DNA from: Gemmatimonadota bacterium
GTDB lineage: Bacteria > Gemmatimonadota > Gemmatimonadetes > Longimicrobiales > Gaopeijiaceae
Length of the DNA: 64,000 nt
Assembly (NCBI GenBank): GCA_022827345.1
Contig: JAJDTB010000075.1
Coordinates: 1 to 64,000 of the forward strand
Direction: 5' to 3'
Below, piece by piece: positions 55,650-63,979 of this stretch. The notes below the pieces were generated by a model. It saw only the letters and a program-made list of their open reading frames with translations. It was not told where the DNA came from and did no database searches. A program made the translations under genes and the position numbers. Positions within the stretch are counted from its first letter, which is position 1. Each line of letters begins with the position of its first letter.

Positions 55650-56105
55650 CTATCCCGCTGGCGGCGATGGCAACAGGCGGGCGGTCATCTCCACGGTTCG
55701 AGTAGGGTAACCGCAGCGGTGCAGCCTTACGGGTATCCCGCTCGTGCGCCAAGGCTCATAGCCCTCGGCTGTAATCTCGACATCATAAACGACAACCTCC
55801 GAACGAGCCCCCGGAGGTCCCTTGCCGCCTGAGAGCTGGGTGCGATCTTGCCCAGGGACGTTGGAGACCAAGAGCATGGGCTCACGGATACTCCCTCTGA
55901 TGGCGAATCCGGTCGGGTTCGCGCTACGGGGAACAAAACGCCCTGATGACGCGTCCACGACATCGATCAGGATACCCGGCGGATCCAACAGAGGGCATGC
56001 ACCGTTGTCGTCAAGGATCCCGCACGCCTGGCCTCCCGTCAGTACCAAGATCGTGGCGGCAGCTATCCACGCTCCATACGCCCGACCAGTGCTCTTCAAG
56101 AGCAT
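55650..56105 (-). CDS. Small secreted protein with carboxypeptidase-regulatory-like fold, possible lipoprotein
   Basis: 151 residues. N-terminal signal (AYGAWIAAATILVLTGGQACG) with a Cys at its end; the residues before it fit the lipobox poorly. The mature part, PGILIDVVDASSGRFVPRSANPTGFAIRGS...VVVYDVEITAEGYEPWRTSGIPVRLHRCGYPTRTVEMTARL, has the strand order and the A-E-G-Y-E-P-W turn of carboxypeptidase-regulatory-like beta domains. Such stand-alone domains are common in envelope proteins; ligand unknown. It stands alone between yraN and a long stretch without genes. Confidence 0.65.
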   Translation of the reverse strand: MLLKSTGRAYGAWIAAATILVLTGGQACGILDDNGACPLLDPPGILIDVVDASSGRFVPRSANPTGFAIRGSIREPMLLVSNVPGQDRTQLSGGKGPPGARSEVVVYDVEITAEGYEPWRTSGIPVRLHRCGYPTRTVEMTARLLPSPPAG

Positions 56106-57288
56106 GTCTGCGCCTCCTACGATTCGTAATCGTCATCATCCGGCGCTCGCGACGGTGCGAACCCGCTTGTTGCACGAAGTTCGAAGCTGGCAGAGCCCTC
56201 GGCAATCCCGGGCGCGTCGGGCCTTGCTGGGTTGGGAAGAGGGCTCGACCCCGGCGGAGGGACGGGCGGAGTCCGTCCCGGAGGCCGGGGGGACCGGCGC
56301 CGGAGCGGTGGCAACGCCGACCACGCCACCCGCCGGTCACGCCGCAGGGCTCACCTGCGAACCGGCTGCCTTGACGGGCGGTGGTCGTGGGGCAGCGGGA
56401 GGACATCCGGCGACGGCGCGACGGTGAACGAGCGGAGCGACCGACTCCCTAACCGCGAACGCTGCCGGAGCGGGGGTTTTCCGGGGGGATCGAAGGGGGG
56501 CGGCAGCACCCCTCGCCAGAGCGCGAATGTTTTACATCGCGTAGGCGGATTGCTAACGGCCAACATCACGGCAGGAGATCACGTAAGTCTAACCCGGACT
56601 GCACGATCTGCCACTCTTGTCGTTGGAGAAGATCCGACTGCCCCGTCCCAAAATCCCCGGAATGCAGGACTGATCGGCGGGAATCGGAGCGGGTGATTTG
56701 CCGCCGTTTCGATGTCCTCGGGTAACCTCCTCGGGCCGTTCGCAACAGCCAATTCCCGAAGTCGGGTGGTCACCACGGACCACAGAGCCTTCGACCGCAT
56801 TCTTCACGGATGTTGAGCACACGCAGCCCGGACCCCGTTGGCCGGTTAGCGTTAGCATCTTGGACGAGCGCTCCCGTAGCCTATCCCCGGACACCCCAAG
56901 CCGCTGATCGAAGAGCGAGCGGCGGCGGATGCCGGTAAGGCACTGGGATCTCGCAGACGGGTGCTTCTTGCGAGCGATCCGGGACCGGCCAAGGTCCGCG
57001 GGTGGACACGCGACATCGGGCACCGTCTCCTCGGTGCGTCCCGGCAAGCGAGCGAACCGAACTTCACGCGCCCACACACCGGCGACATCTCTTTTCTGTT
57101 CGTGGCCTACCGACGCACGTTCTTGGACGGGCTCTGGGGGAAGCTGCTCAGGGCGGGCGGTGTGAGCTGCCGCCTCTCCACTAGGATGACGGGCGAGAGC
57201 CACGGAGTTGACCTCATGGTTGGACGCGCTGATGTTCGGAGACTTCCTGCGTCCGGCTGACCTGTTTTCAACGAGGATGACTCCAAGT
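56106..57288. other. About 1.2 kb without a recognisable gene
   Basis: Short open frames on both strands here have no recognisable motif, and none has a good start. The sequence holds a strong hairpin, GGGACGG-GCGGAGT-CCGTCCC, at 56259-56279, and G-rich runs around 56470-56510. It may be decayed coding sequence: one minus-strand frame stays open for about 240 codons to 57329, but its Cys/Arg/Pro composition looks non-coding. Confidence 0.5.
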
Positions 57289-58383
57289 ATGTCCAGCGAC
57301 CGTGAAAAGCCGAAGGCGTTCGTGATCATGCCCTTCGACGCCGAGGCCCAGCCCGTCTATGAGGACTTTATCCACCCCACGCTGGATAACTTGGGTTTCG
57401 ATGTCTCTCGTGCGGACAATCTGTTGAATCAGCATAACATCCTGCGCGACATCCTCTCCTCGATCGCGTCTGCCGACCTCCTTGTCGCCGACCTCACAGA
57501 CTCGAACTCGAACGTGTATTACGAACTGGGCTTGGCCCACGCGCTACGTAAGCCCGTCATCCTGCTCGGTCAGGACATGGAGGAGATCCCCTTCGACATC
57601 CGCTCATACCGGCTCGTCATCTATGACACACACTTCGCCAGAATCAAGGATGCGAAAGAGACGTTCGAGGAGGTCGCACGTGGGTTCCTTACCGGAGAGG
57701 TGACCTTTGGGAATCCCGTGGCGGACTTCTTGGGACTAGAGGTCGAGGGGCGGCGGCGGTCACTACCGGGGCCAGCCGAGGACACGACCGACGACCGAGG
57801 CCTAATCGATCACGTCGAGGATCTTGAAACACGATACAGTGAGCTGACAGTCCTCTTGGAGGAACTTGGCAAGAGGACGCGACGTGTCGGTGGTCTTACG
57901 GAGAAGGCAGGAGAGGAAATAGAGGAGGCTTCCTCTCAAGGAGGTGCTCCGGGCCGGAACCGGTTGAGAAAAGTTGCTCGCCGGCTGGCTAGACACCTGG
58001 AAGAGTTTCGGGTATTCATGGCCGATGCGAACGACCGTTACGAAACTGCGGCTGGTGCGGTCGAGACGAGCCTCGAATTCGTGCTTGAGTACACGGGCCA
58101 TGCTGCTAAAGAAGATCCAGCAGGTACAAAGGAGAGGCTGGACTCAGAGTTGGCCCTAATGAGCGATGTCCTCGACGCGGTCCGCGATGGGAGACAGGCT
58201 TTTCTTTCGCTGTACACGTCCATGACCGAGGTGCCGCGATTGGAACGTCACTTGAGTCGGGCAATCGCATCTGCGGCTAAGGAAGTTCAGCGAGTGGCCG
58301 ATAACGTCGGACAAACGGAAGCCGCGATCTCTCGAGGAATCCAAGTAGGAGAACGGATCCGGTCGGGGATTGGGAGAAGTTGA
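57289..58383 (+). CDS. Nucleoside-deoxyribosyltransferase-like domain protein with long helical C-terminus
   Basis: 364 residues from ATG 57289 (GAGG 12 bases upstream). ATG at 57277 or 57208 are alternatives. Residues 1-120 form a Rossmann-like domain: KAFVIMPFDAEAQPVYEDFIHPTLDNLGFDV, then SADLLVADLTDSNSNVYYELGLAHALRKPVILLGQ. The D-L-T-x-x-N-x-N-V-x-Y-E-L-G-x-A-H-A motif is shared by nucleoside 2-deoxyribosyltransferase-like and related TIR-like nucleotide-binding domains; the conserved Glu could be catalytic. Residues 190-364 are predicted helical with coiled-coil character (LETRYSELTVLLEELGKRTRRVGGL, LARHLEEFRVFMADANDRYETAAGAVETSLEFVLEY). Its neighbours are toxin-antitoxin and restriction genes, so a defence role is plausible but unproven. 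Confidence 0.7.
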   Translation: MSSDREKPKAFVIMPFDAEAQPVYEDFIHPTLDNLGFDVSRADNLLNQHNILRDILSSIASADLLVADLTDSNSNVYYELGLAHALRKPVILLGQDMEEIPFDIRSYRLVIYDTHFARIKDAKETFEEVARGFLTGEVTFGNPVADFLGLEVEGRRRSLPGPAEDTTDDRGLIDHVEDLETRYSELTVLLEELGKRTRRVGGLTEKAGEEIEEASSQGGAPGRNRLRKVARRLARHLEEFRVFMADANDRYETAAGAVETSLEFVLEYTGHAAKEDPAGTKERLDSELALMSDVLDAVRDGRQAFLSLYTSMTEVPRLERHLSRAIASAAKEVQRVADNVGQTEAAISRGIQVGERIRSGIGRS

Positions 58384-58548
58384 AGGAGACGAGGAAGGCA
58401 ACGACCCTGCATCCTTCCGAATGCACCCTATCCGCCCGGCGGGAAGGACTCCCCTGATCGTGGCGTCCCGTGGAGGATTCGAGTACCAACTCAGGCAAGC
58501 AAGGCCAACGCTAGTTCGGGTCCCCTAGCGGCGCGTAACGCGACGCGC

Positions 58549-58554
58549 TACAGT
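58549..58554 (+). promoter_or_regulatory. -10-like TANNNT box before higB
   Basis: TACAGT ends 6 bases before the higB ATG (58561). The spacing places the transcription start at the ATG itself, and there is no Shine-Dalgarno, so the toxin gene may be leaderless while higA has a clear ribosome site. Confidence 0.4.
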
Positions 58555-58560
58555 TGGCGC

Positions 58561-58833
58561 ATGAAGATCCGGCACAAGGGGTTGCGGGCGCTCCACGAAC
58601 GGGATGATCGCTCGCGGCTCCCCGCGAATCTGGTTCCCCGGCTTCGGCGCATCCTGTTCCGGTTGCAGGAGGCGACACATCCCGGTAGCGCCGGTGCCCC
58701 GGGTTTCAGGCTGCACCCCTTGAAAGGAGACCGGGCGGGCCAATGGAGCGTGCGCGTCTCGGGGAACTGGCGCGTGGTGTTCCGCTTCGAGGACGGCGAG
58801 GCGGTGAGCGTTGACCTGATAGATTACCACTGA
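58561..58833 (+). CDS. higB: HigB-family toxin
   Basis: 90 residues. MKIRHKGLRALHERDDRSRLPANLVPRLRRILFRLQEATHPGSAGAPGFRLHPLKGDRAGQWSVRVSGNWRVVFRFEDGEAVSVDLIDYH is a RelE/ParE-superfamily protein of the HigB (plasmid maintenance killer) type: L-K-G-x-x-x-G-x-W-S-V-R-V-S-G-N-W-R-V-V-F-R-F and the closing D-Y-H. It cleaves mRNA on the ribosome. Toxin gene before antitoxin gene is the usual higBA order. Confidence 0.95.
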   Translation: MKIRHKGLRALHERDDRSRLPANLVPRLRRILFRLQEATHPGSAGAPGFRLHPLKGDRAGQWSVRVSGNWRVVFRFEDGEAVSVDLIDYH

Positions 58834-58849
58834 AGGAAGGAGGAACGAT

Positions 58850-59167
58850 ATGACCGGAAGCGGCGAGCGAGTCGTTGCTATGCTCAACCCCCCGCACCTG
58901 GGCGAACTGATCCGCGAGAGCATGGACGAGGTCGGATGGAACGTGACGCAGACGGCTGCCCGTCTGGGTTGCGAGCGAGGCACGCTGTCGCGGTTGCTGA
59001 ACGGCAAGGCGGGCGTGTCGGCGAACATGGCGCTCGCGCTGGAGGCCATTGGCTGGGGCACGGCCGATCACTGGATGCGGATGCAGGCGAGCTACGAACT
59101 TGCGGAGGCGCGCAGGGCGCGCGGATGGCAGGAGGACATCAGGGTGAGCGATGCGGTCCCCCGGTAG
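58850..59167 (+). CDS. higA: HigA-family antitoxin
   Basis: 105 residues; ATG 58850 follows AAGGAAGGAGG, a strong ribosome site. PPHLGELIRESMDEVGWNVTQTAARLGCERGTLSRLLNGKAGVSANMALALEAIGWGTADHWMRMQASYELAEAR is the XRE-type helix-turn-helix of HigA with the P-x-H-P-G-E-x-[IL] entry (here P-P-H-L-G-E-L-I). It neutralises HigB and represses the operon. Seventeen bases separate it from higB. Confidence 0.95.
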   Translation: MTGSGERVVAMLNPPHLGELIRESMDEVGWNVTQTAARLGCERGTLSRLLNGKAGVSANMALALEAIGWGTADHWMRMQASYELAEARRARGWQEDIRVSDAVPR

Positions 59168-59214
59168 CCCATTCATGGTTCGGGCCGTGATCCATACGCG
59201 GGAGGAGTAGCGGG

Positions 59215-62004
59215 ATGCGCCTCTCGTGGAACGAAGTGCGGGTCCGCGCAGCGTCCTTCGCCAAGGCGTGGCGGGACGCGGCCTACGAGAAGGGCGAGAC
59301 GCAGAGCTTCTACAACGACTTCTTCGAGGTGTTCGATGTTCGCCGCCGATCCGTCGCCCGCTACGAGGAGCATGTCGCCAAGCTGGACAACCGCTCGGGT
59401 TATATCGACCTGTTCTGGCCGGGCGTCCTGATCGTGGAGCAGAAGAGCGCCGGGCGCGACCTCCGCAAGGCGTATGGACAGGCCGGGGAGTATTTCGACG
59501 CGCTCCCCGAACGCGACCGCCCGCGCTACATCTTGGTGAGCGATTTCCAGACCTTCGAGCTTCACGATCTGGACGAGCGGGAGACCGTCACCTTCCCTCT
59601 CTCGGACCTGCCCGGCCACGTCGAGGAGTTCGGCTTCATACTCGGCGTCCAGCGCCGGACGTTTCGAGACCAAGATCCCGTCAACATCGAGGCGGCCGAA
59701 CTCGTCGGGCGGCTGCACGACGCGCTCGACGCTGCGGGCTACCGAGGCCACGATCTGGAGAGGTTCCTCGTGCGGATCGTGTTCTGCTTGTTCGCCGACG
59801 ACACCGGCATCTTCGAGCCGCGCGACATCCTTTTCGACTTCCTTGAATCCCGTACCCGGAAGGACGGCATCGATCTCGGGGCGCTGTTGGCTCAGCTCTT
59901 TCAGGTCCTCAATACGCCGGAAGATAACCGCACGGCGACGCTGGACCACGACTTGGCCCGATTCCCCTACGTCAACGGTGACTTGTTCGAGGAGCCGCTG
60001 CGCATCCCCGCTTTCGACGCATCCATGCGCGAAAAGCTCCTCGACGCTTGTCGGTTCGACTGGTCCAACATCTCGCCGGCCATCTTCGGCGCGCTGTTCC
60101 AGTCGGTTATGGACCCGGTCGAGCGCCGCAAGCAGGGCGCGCACTACACGACCGAGAAGAACATCCTGAAGGTGATCGAACCGCTGTTTCTGGACGACCT
60201 TCGGGCCGAGTTCCAGCGCCTGAAGGGCCGCAAGGACAGCCGCCGCCGTGCCGACCTGCGCCGGTTTCAGGAGAAGCTAGGGCGGATGACCTTCTTCGAC
60301 CCCGCGTGCGGATGCGGGAACTTCCTCATCATCGCCTACCGCGAGTTGCGGGAGCTTGAGATCGAGGTCCTGACGGAGCTTCACCGGAAGCGCGCGGCAC
60401 GGCAGTTGGACGCGCTGGCGTCCGAGCTGTCCCTCGTCGACGTGGACCAGTTCCACGGAATCGAGATCGGCGAGTTTCCCGTCCGCATTGCGGAGACGGC
60501 GATGTGGATGATGGACCACATCATGAACAACCGGCTGAGCTTGGAGTTCGGCCAGACCTACACTCGGATTCCGCTTGAGACTTCGCCGCACATCGCGCAC
60601 GGGGATGCCCTTGAGATGGATTGGGCCGATCTCTTGCCCTCCGAGAAGTGCTCCTTCGTGTTCGGCAATCCGCCCTTCGGGGGCGCGAAGTTCCAGAGCA
60701 GGGCCCAGCGCGCCCAAGTGCGAAGGATCGCGGACCTTGGTGGGACGGGTGGCACGCTCGACTACGTGACGGCTTGGTTCATTAAGGCCGGAGAGTACGT
60801 CAATGGGGCCACCGGAGTTCGGATCGGCTTCGTGGCCACCAATTCGATCACGCAAGGTGAGCAGGTCGCTCAGCTATGGCCGATCCTCTTCGACCGCTGC
60901 GAGCTGGAGATCGCGTTCGCCCACCGGACCTTTGCGTGGGGATCGGACGCGCGCGGCAAGGCTCATGTGCATGTGGTTATCGTCGGACTGGATGGCCGCG
61001 AGGCGGTGCCCGGCAGGAAGCGCCTGTTCAGCTATCCCGACATCAACGGCGACCCGGTGGAAACCCGGCACGCCGTGCTCTCACCCTATCTGTTCGACGC
61101 CGGAGGGCTCGCCGACCCGTATCTGACCGTGCGGGAGGAGAGTAGCCCTATCAATGGCATGAAGAAGTTGATCACCGGAACCCAGCCTCTTGAGAAGGGG
61201 AACCTGACATTCTCAAGTGCGGCGAAGTCCTCGTTTCTGGCTCGGGAACCCAAAGCCGAGCCGTATTTCCGACCCTTTCCCGGCGCTCGTGAGTTCATCC
61301 AAGGTAGGGACCGCTGGATCCTCCATACGACCGACATTCCGCCCCAGGAACTGCGCGATCTGCCCTTGGTTCGCGAAAGGCTTCGCGCCGTGCGGACGTT
61401 CCGGGCGAAGAGCAAGCGCACCACGACCAAGCGGCTGGCGGATTTCCCCCGGTCCTATGGGGTAACCGTAGTGCCGGAAGCACCGTTCCTGATCATCCCT
61501 CAGGTCAGCTCCGAGCGACGCGAGTACGTGCCCATCGGGTGGCTGGAACCCCCGGTCATACCCAGCGAGAAGCTACGAATCCTCCCTGACGCGACTCTCG
61601 GCGAATTCGCACTGCTCACCTCCGCCATGCACATGGCATGGGTGCGGACCGTGACGGGGCGAATGAAGAGCGATTACATGTACTCGGTCGGCGTCGTCTA
61701 CAACACCTTTCCGACGCCCACCCGCTGGGGCAACAACGACAAGGTTGAGTCTCTGGCGCAGGCCGTCCTCGACGCTCGTGCGGCTTATCCCCACGCGACG
61801 CTGGCGGACCTCTACCACCCGGATCTGATGCCGCCCAGCCTGCGGCGCGCCCATCGGGCGCTCGACCGCGCCGTGGACCGGCTCTATCGTGGCAGAGGGT
61901 TCGCCTCAGAACGCGAACGCGCCGAGCACCTGTTCATGCTCTACGAGAAGATGCGCGCTCCCTTGGGCATCGGGATCAAGAAGCGAAAGCGCCGCCGCCG
62001 ATAG
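59215..62004 (+). CDS. Single-chain type IIL (MmeI-like) restriction-modification enzyme
   Basis: 929 residues, close to MmeI (about 919). N-terminal nuclease: D65-x9-E75-Q-K77 in YIDLFWPGVLIVEQKS, the exact D-x9-E-x-K spacing of MmeI. A helical connector follows (about 165-330, with GAHYTTEKNILKVIEPLF). The gamma-type adenine methyltransferase has motif I DPACGCGNF starting at 362 and NPPF at 485-488. Target-recognition domain about 620-830; C-terminal helical tail ends in KKRKRRRR. Such enzymes cut about 20 bases from their site and protect host DNA by methylating one strand. Recognition sequence not determinable here. All catalytic motifs are intact. Confidence 0.93.
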   Translation: MRLSWNEVRVRAASFAKAWRDAAYEKGETQSFYNDFFEVFDVRRRSVARYEEHVAKLDNRSGYIDLFWPGVLIVEQKSAGRDLRKAYGQAGEYFDALPERDRPRYILVSDFQTFELHDLDERETVTFPLSDLPGHVEEFGFILGVQRRTFRDQDPVNIEAAELVGRLHDALDAAGYRGHDLERFLVRIVFCLFADDTGIFEPRDILFDFLESRTRKDGIDLGALLAQLFQVLNTPEDNRTATLDHDLARFPYVNGDLFEEPLRIPAFDASMREKLLDACRFDWSNISPAIFGALFQSVMDPVERRKQGAHYTTEKNILKVIEPLFLDDLRAEFQRLKGRKDSRRRADLRRFQEKLGRMTFFDPACGCGNFLIIAYRELRELEIEVLTELHRKRAARQLDALASELSLVDVDQFHGIEIGEFPVRIAETAMWMMDHIMNNRLSLEFGQTYTRIPLETSPHIAHGDALEMDWADLLPSEKCSFVFGNPPFGGAKFQSRAQRAQVRRIADLGGTGGTLDYVTAWFIKAGEYVNGATGVRIGFVATNSITQGEQVAQLWPILFDRCELEIAFAHRTFAWGSDARGKAHVHVVIVGLDGREAVPGRKRLFSYPDINGDPVETRHAVLSPYLFDAGGLADPYLTVREESSPINGMKKLITGTQPLEKGNLTFSSAAKSSFLAREPKAEPYFRPFPGAREFIQGRDRWILHTTDIPPQELRDLPLVRERLRAVRTFRAKSKRTTTKRLADFPRSYGVTVVPEAPFLIIPQVSSERREYVPIGWLEPPVIPSEKLRILPDATLGEFALLTSAMHMAWVRTVTGRMKSDYMYSVGVVYNTFPTPTRWGNNDKVESLAQAVLDARAAYPHATLADLYHPDLMPPSLRRAHRALDRAVDRLYRGRGFASERERAEHLFMLYEKMRAPLGIGIKKRKRRRR

Positions 62005-62287
62005 GACTCTGGTCCCGGGCCCAAGGCATCACCGGCCTGAGCGGGAGTAGCCGCGCTTCAACCGCCGGATCGTCGTCACGACACCTTCCGCGCCTTGGCG
62101 ATGGAAGCGGCCCCGGCCGTCCATCGAGAACGCGACGCCCGCATTCAGCACCAGGTCCGCGAACGCCAAGCTGGTAAACTGGGCGTCGCCGACGTCTGGA
62201 GGCCCAGCCTTGGAGGACTCAATCTAACGGACCCGCCGCTCGACCGTTCGCCGAGGCCCCGGCGCTCCCTCCTACGCCGCACCGGAG

Positions 62288-62571
62288 TGTGAAAACGACG
62301 CGGGGGGGCGATTCACAATTCGGCGCTCCACCGATTCACAGGGCAGCGAACGCGCAACCGGCGCGGTTGCAACGTCTTGCGGCCAAGCGGCTCGGTCGTC
62401 CGGTGCCGGACGGGCCGCTCGGGCCGTGGCGGGAGCGACCCGCCTCGCCGAGGGCTCGGTGCGGCGTAGGGCCGAGCGTGTTTTCACACCCTCGCCCCCC
62501 CGCCTCGACGGGTCGCTCCCGCACCAGAGATCCCTCCGGGAAGGGATCGAGCGCCGCTTCGAGGCGGCGGA
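62288..62571 (-). repeat. Structured repeat element, copy A (hexamer TGTGAA)
   Basis: Module 62431-62520 is bounded by the exact 11-bp inverted repeat GGGAGCGACCC / GGGTCGCTCCC and contains two hairpins (small CCGA/TCGG near 62448; long one around GTG-TTTT-CAC at 62478-62487 with TTCACA at 62483). Three hexamers lie to the left at 62288 (TGTGAA), 62312 and 62335 (TTCACA), spaced 24 and 23 bp; the nearest is 91 bp from the module. To the right a hairpin-forming 22-bp sequence (62550-62571) is shared exactly with copy C. Length 284 bp. Confidence 0.75.
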
Positions 62572-62929
62572 GCAAGCGGTCGCCGTCCACCCGTCTGTCG
62601 GAGCGGCGGGCGTCCCCGTTGCCACGCGATTCGCCGGACGAGCCTTCGTGGTCCCACGCGACCGGGTGGCCCATTCGCCCTTGCTCTACGTTGACGCCGA
62701 CGTTTCGGTTTCGCACCCGAACCACCGGCTCGGCTTCGACGAACCGGTGGACGTGTCGCCGCCCACCGGGGCGAGCCTGACGTTCGGACGGCGCTACGGC
62801 GCTCGCTTCATCTTCCACCTCGGGGAGGCGTCCGGGGGCACCCTGACGCTCTTCCAGATGGGCGGGCACGTCTCGCTCTGAGGCCTCCACGAACGGCCCG
62901 GAGGCGAGTCGGCGCACGGACGCAACCAA

Positions 62930-63211
62930 CCGCGCAAACGCGGTGCCGTCGGCCTTCCCGCAAGGGACTGTTGGACCGGGAGCGACCCCGGGGCGGGGGT
63001 TGGGATGGCCGTGCACATCCCAACCGTCGCCGTGCCGTACCAGGCACCCCGAAGGGACGGGTCGCTCCCGGCCACGGCCGAGGAGCGCGGATCGGCATCG
63101 GCGCTCCGCTGACCGTGGCGCAACCGCAAGCGCACCAGCAATATGTGGAATTGGCGTTGTGCACACGGGAACGCGTTTTTCGTGCACATCGACCCCGATG
63201 TCGGATGTGCA
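62930..63211 (+). repeat. Structured repeat element, copy B, inverted (hexamer TGCACA)
   Basis: Module 62978-63069 with the same 11-bp ends, in the opposite orientation to copy A: the long hairpin (9-bp arms GGTTGGGAT/ATCCCAACC, 62998-63025, TGCACA at 63012) comes first and the small one (GTGCC/GGCAC, 63032-63047) second. The hexamer cluster is now on the right: TGTGCACA at 63158, TGCACA at 63183, TGTGCA at 63206, the first 89 bp from the module. A flanking hairpin CCGCG-CAAA-CGCGG (62930-62943) sits on the left. Length 282 bp. Confidence 0.75.
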
Positions 63212-63545
63212 CCTCTGGATCGGCACCGGGAGCGTCCAAAGCGGCTCCTAGTCACGTCTTCGCCGCCCCCGGCAGATCGGGCCGCCGATCCAGACCGCCG
63301 GAGTGGCGGTCTCCATCAAGCGAACGGGGTGGATTCCGTCGCGGTCGGGAGCGAGGCTGTATTCGTGCGCGCCTGTGCCTTCCTCTCCCTGATCTTGCAC
63401 CAAGACATCAAATCGAGTGGATCGCGCTGGCCCGTCTCCACGACAACATCTGGTCGCGGGCGTAGTGGACGGATTCCCCGGGTTGTCACCACGAGGAGGC
63501 CCGCAGCGCCGTCCGCGTACTCGCGGGAGTGCTTTTCCTATGGTT

Positions 63546-63869
63546 TGCGCACCTCCGGCAACGTGGGTTAGACCCGTATACGCCTGCGCAAACGACGTGG
63601 GGTGCCGATGCGCACTCCGGCGCTCCGGACGTGCGCACCGACGGAACGGCGGAAGCTGCTGCGCCCCGAGGGCTTGGGCCTCGCGGTCCCAGGCGGTCGG
63701 GGCCGCAGCGCTCGTTCGGGCTGGGCTGGGAGCGACCCCACAGTCCGAGGGACTGCTGCGGGTTCGGGGCCGTGCGCGTTTGCGCACCCCCGGCCCCTCC
63801 CCCTCGGGTCGCTCCCAGACCAACGATCCTGCCGGAAGGCTTGGTTCAGCGCCGCTTCGAGGCGGCGGA
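63546..63869 (-). repeat. Structured repeat element, copy C (hexamer TGCGCA)
   Basis: Module 63728-63816, 11-bp ends identical to the other copies. Small hairpin CAGTCC-GAG-GGACTG (63741-63755), then the long hairpin GGGGCC-GTGCGC-GTTT-GCGCAC...GGCCCC (63766-63797). Hexamers TGCGCA at 63585, 63609 and 63632 repeat the 24 and 23 bp spacing of copy A, with the nearest 91 bp from the module; a fourth lies at 63546. The right-hand 22-bp sequence (63848-63869) is identical to that of copy A. Same orientation as A. Core length 285 bp (63585-63869). Confidence 0.75.
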
Positions 63870-63934
63870 CCACGTCGGGCGGCCTGCTTGTGGCGCGCGG
63901 GATGTCGTTCGGGGGTCCGGGGGGTCTCCCCCGG

Positions 63935-63967
63935 CCAGAGGTTTTTGTAAAACAAAAACACATCTGG
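63935..63967. repeat. AT-rich hairpin between repeat copies
   Basis: CCAGA ... TCTGG encloses GTTTTTGT-AAA-ACAAAAAC, a perfect 8-bp AT-rich stem with a 3-base loop. It stands out in GC-rich DNA and lies between copy C and the start of the probable next copy. It could stop transcription on either strand. Confidence 0.6.
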
Positions 63968-63979
63968 CTCCTCCGAAAC

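Noticed and set aside
62431-63816. CRISPR array from the three 90-bp modules
   Set aside because: Spacing is irregular (547 and 750 bp), orientation alternates, units are mostly not identical, and there are no cas genes.
62336-63961. Long minus-strand frames of 296 and 237 codons across the repeat elements
   Set aside because: The same repeat copies are read in different frames and B is inverted, so the shared signal is DNA or RNA structure, not protein.
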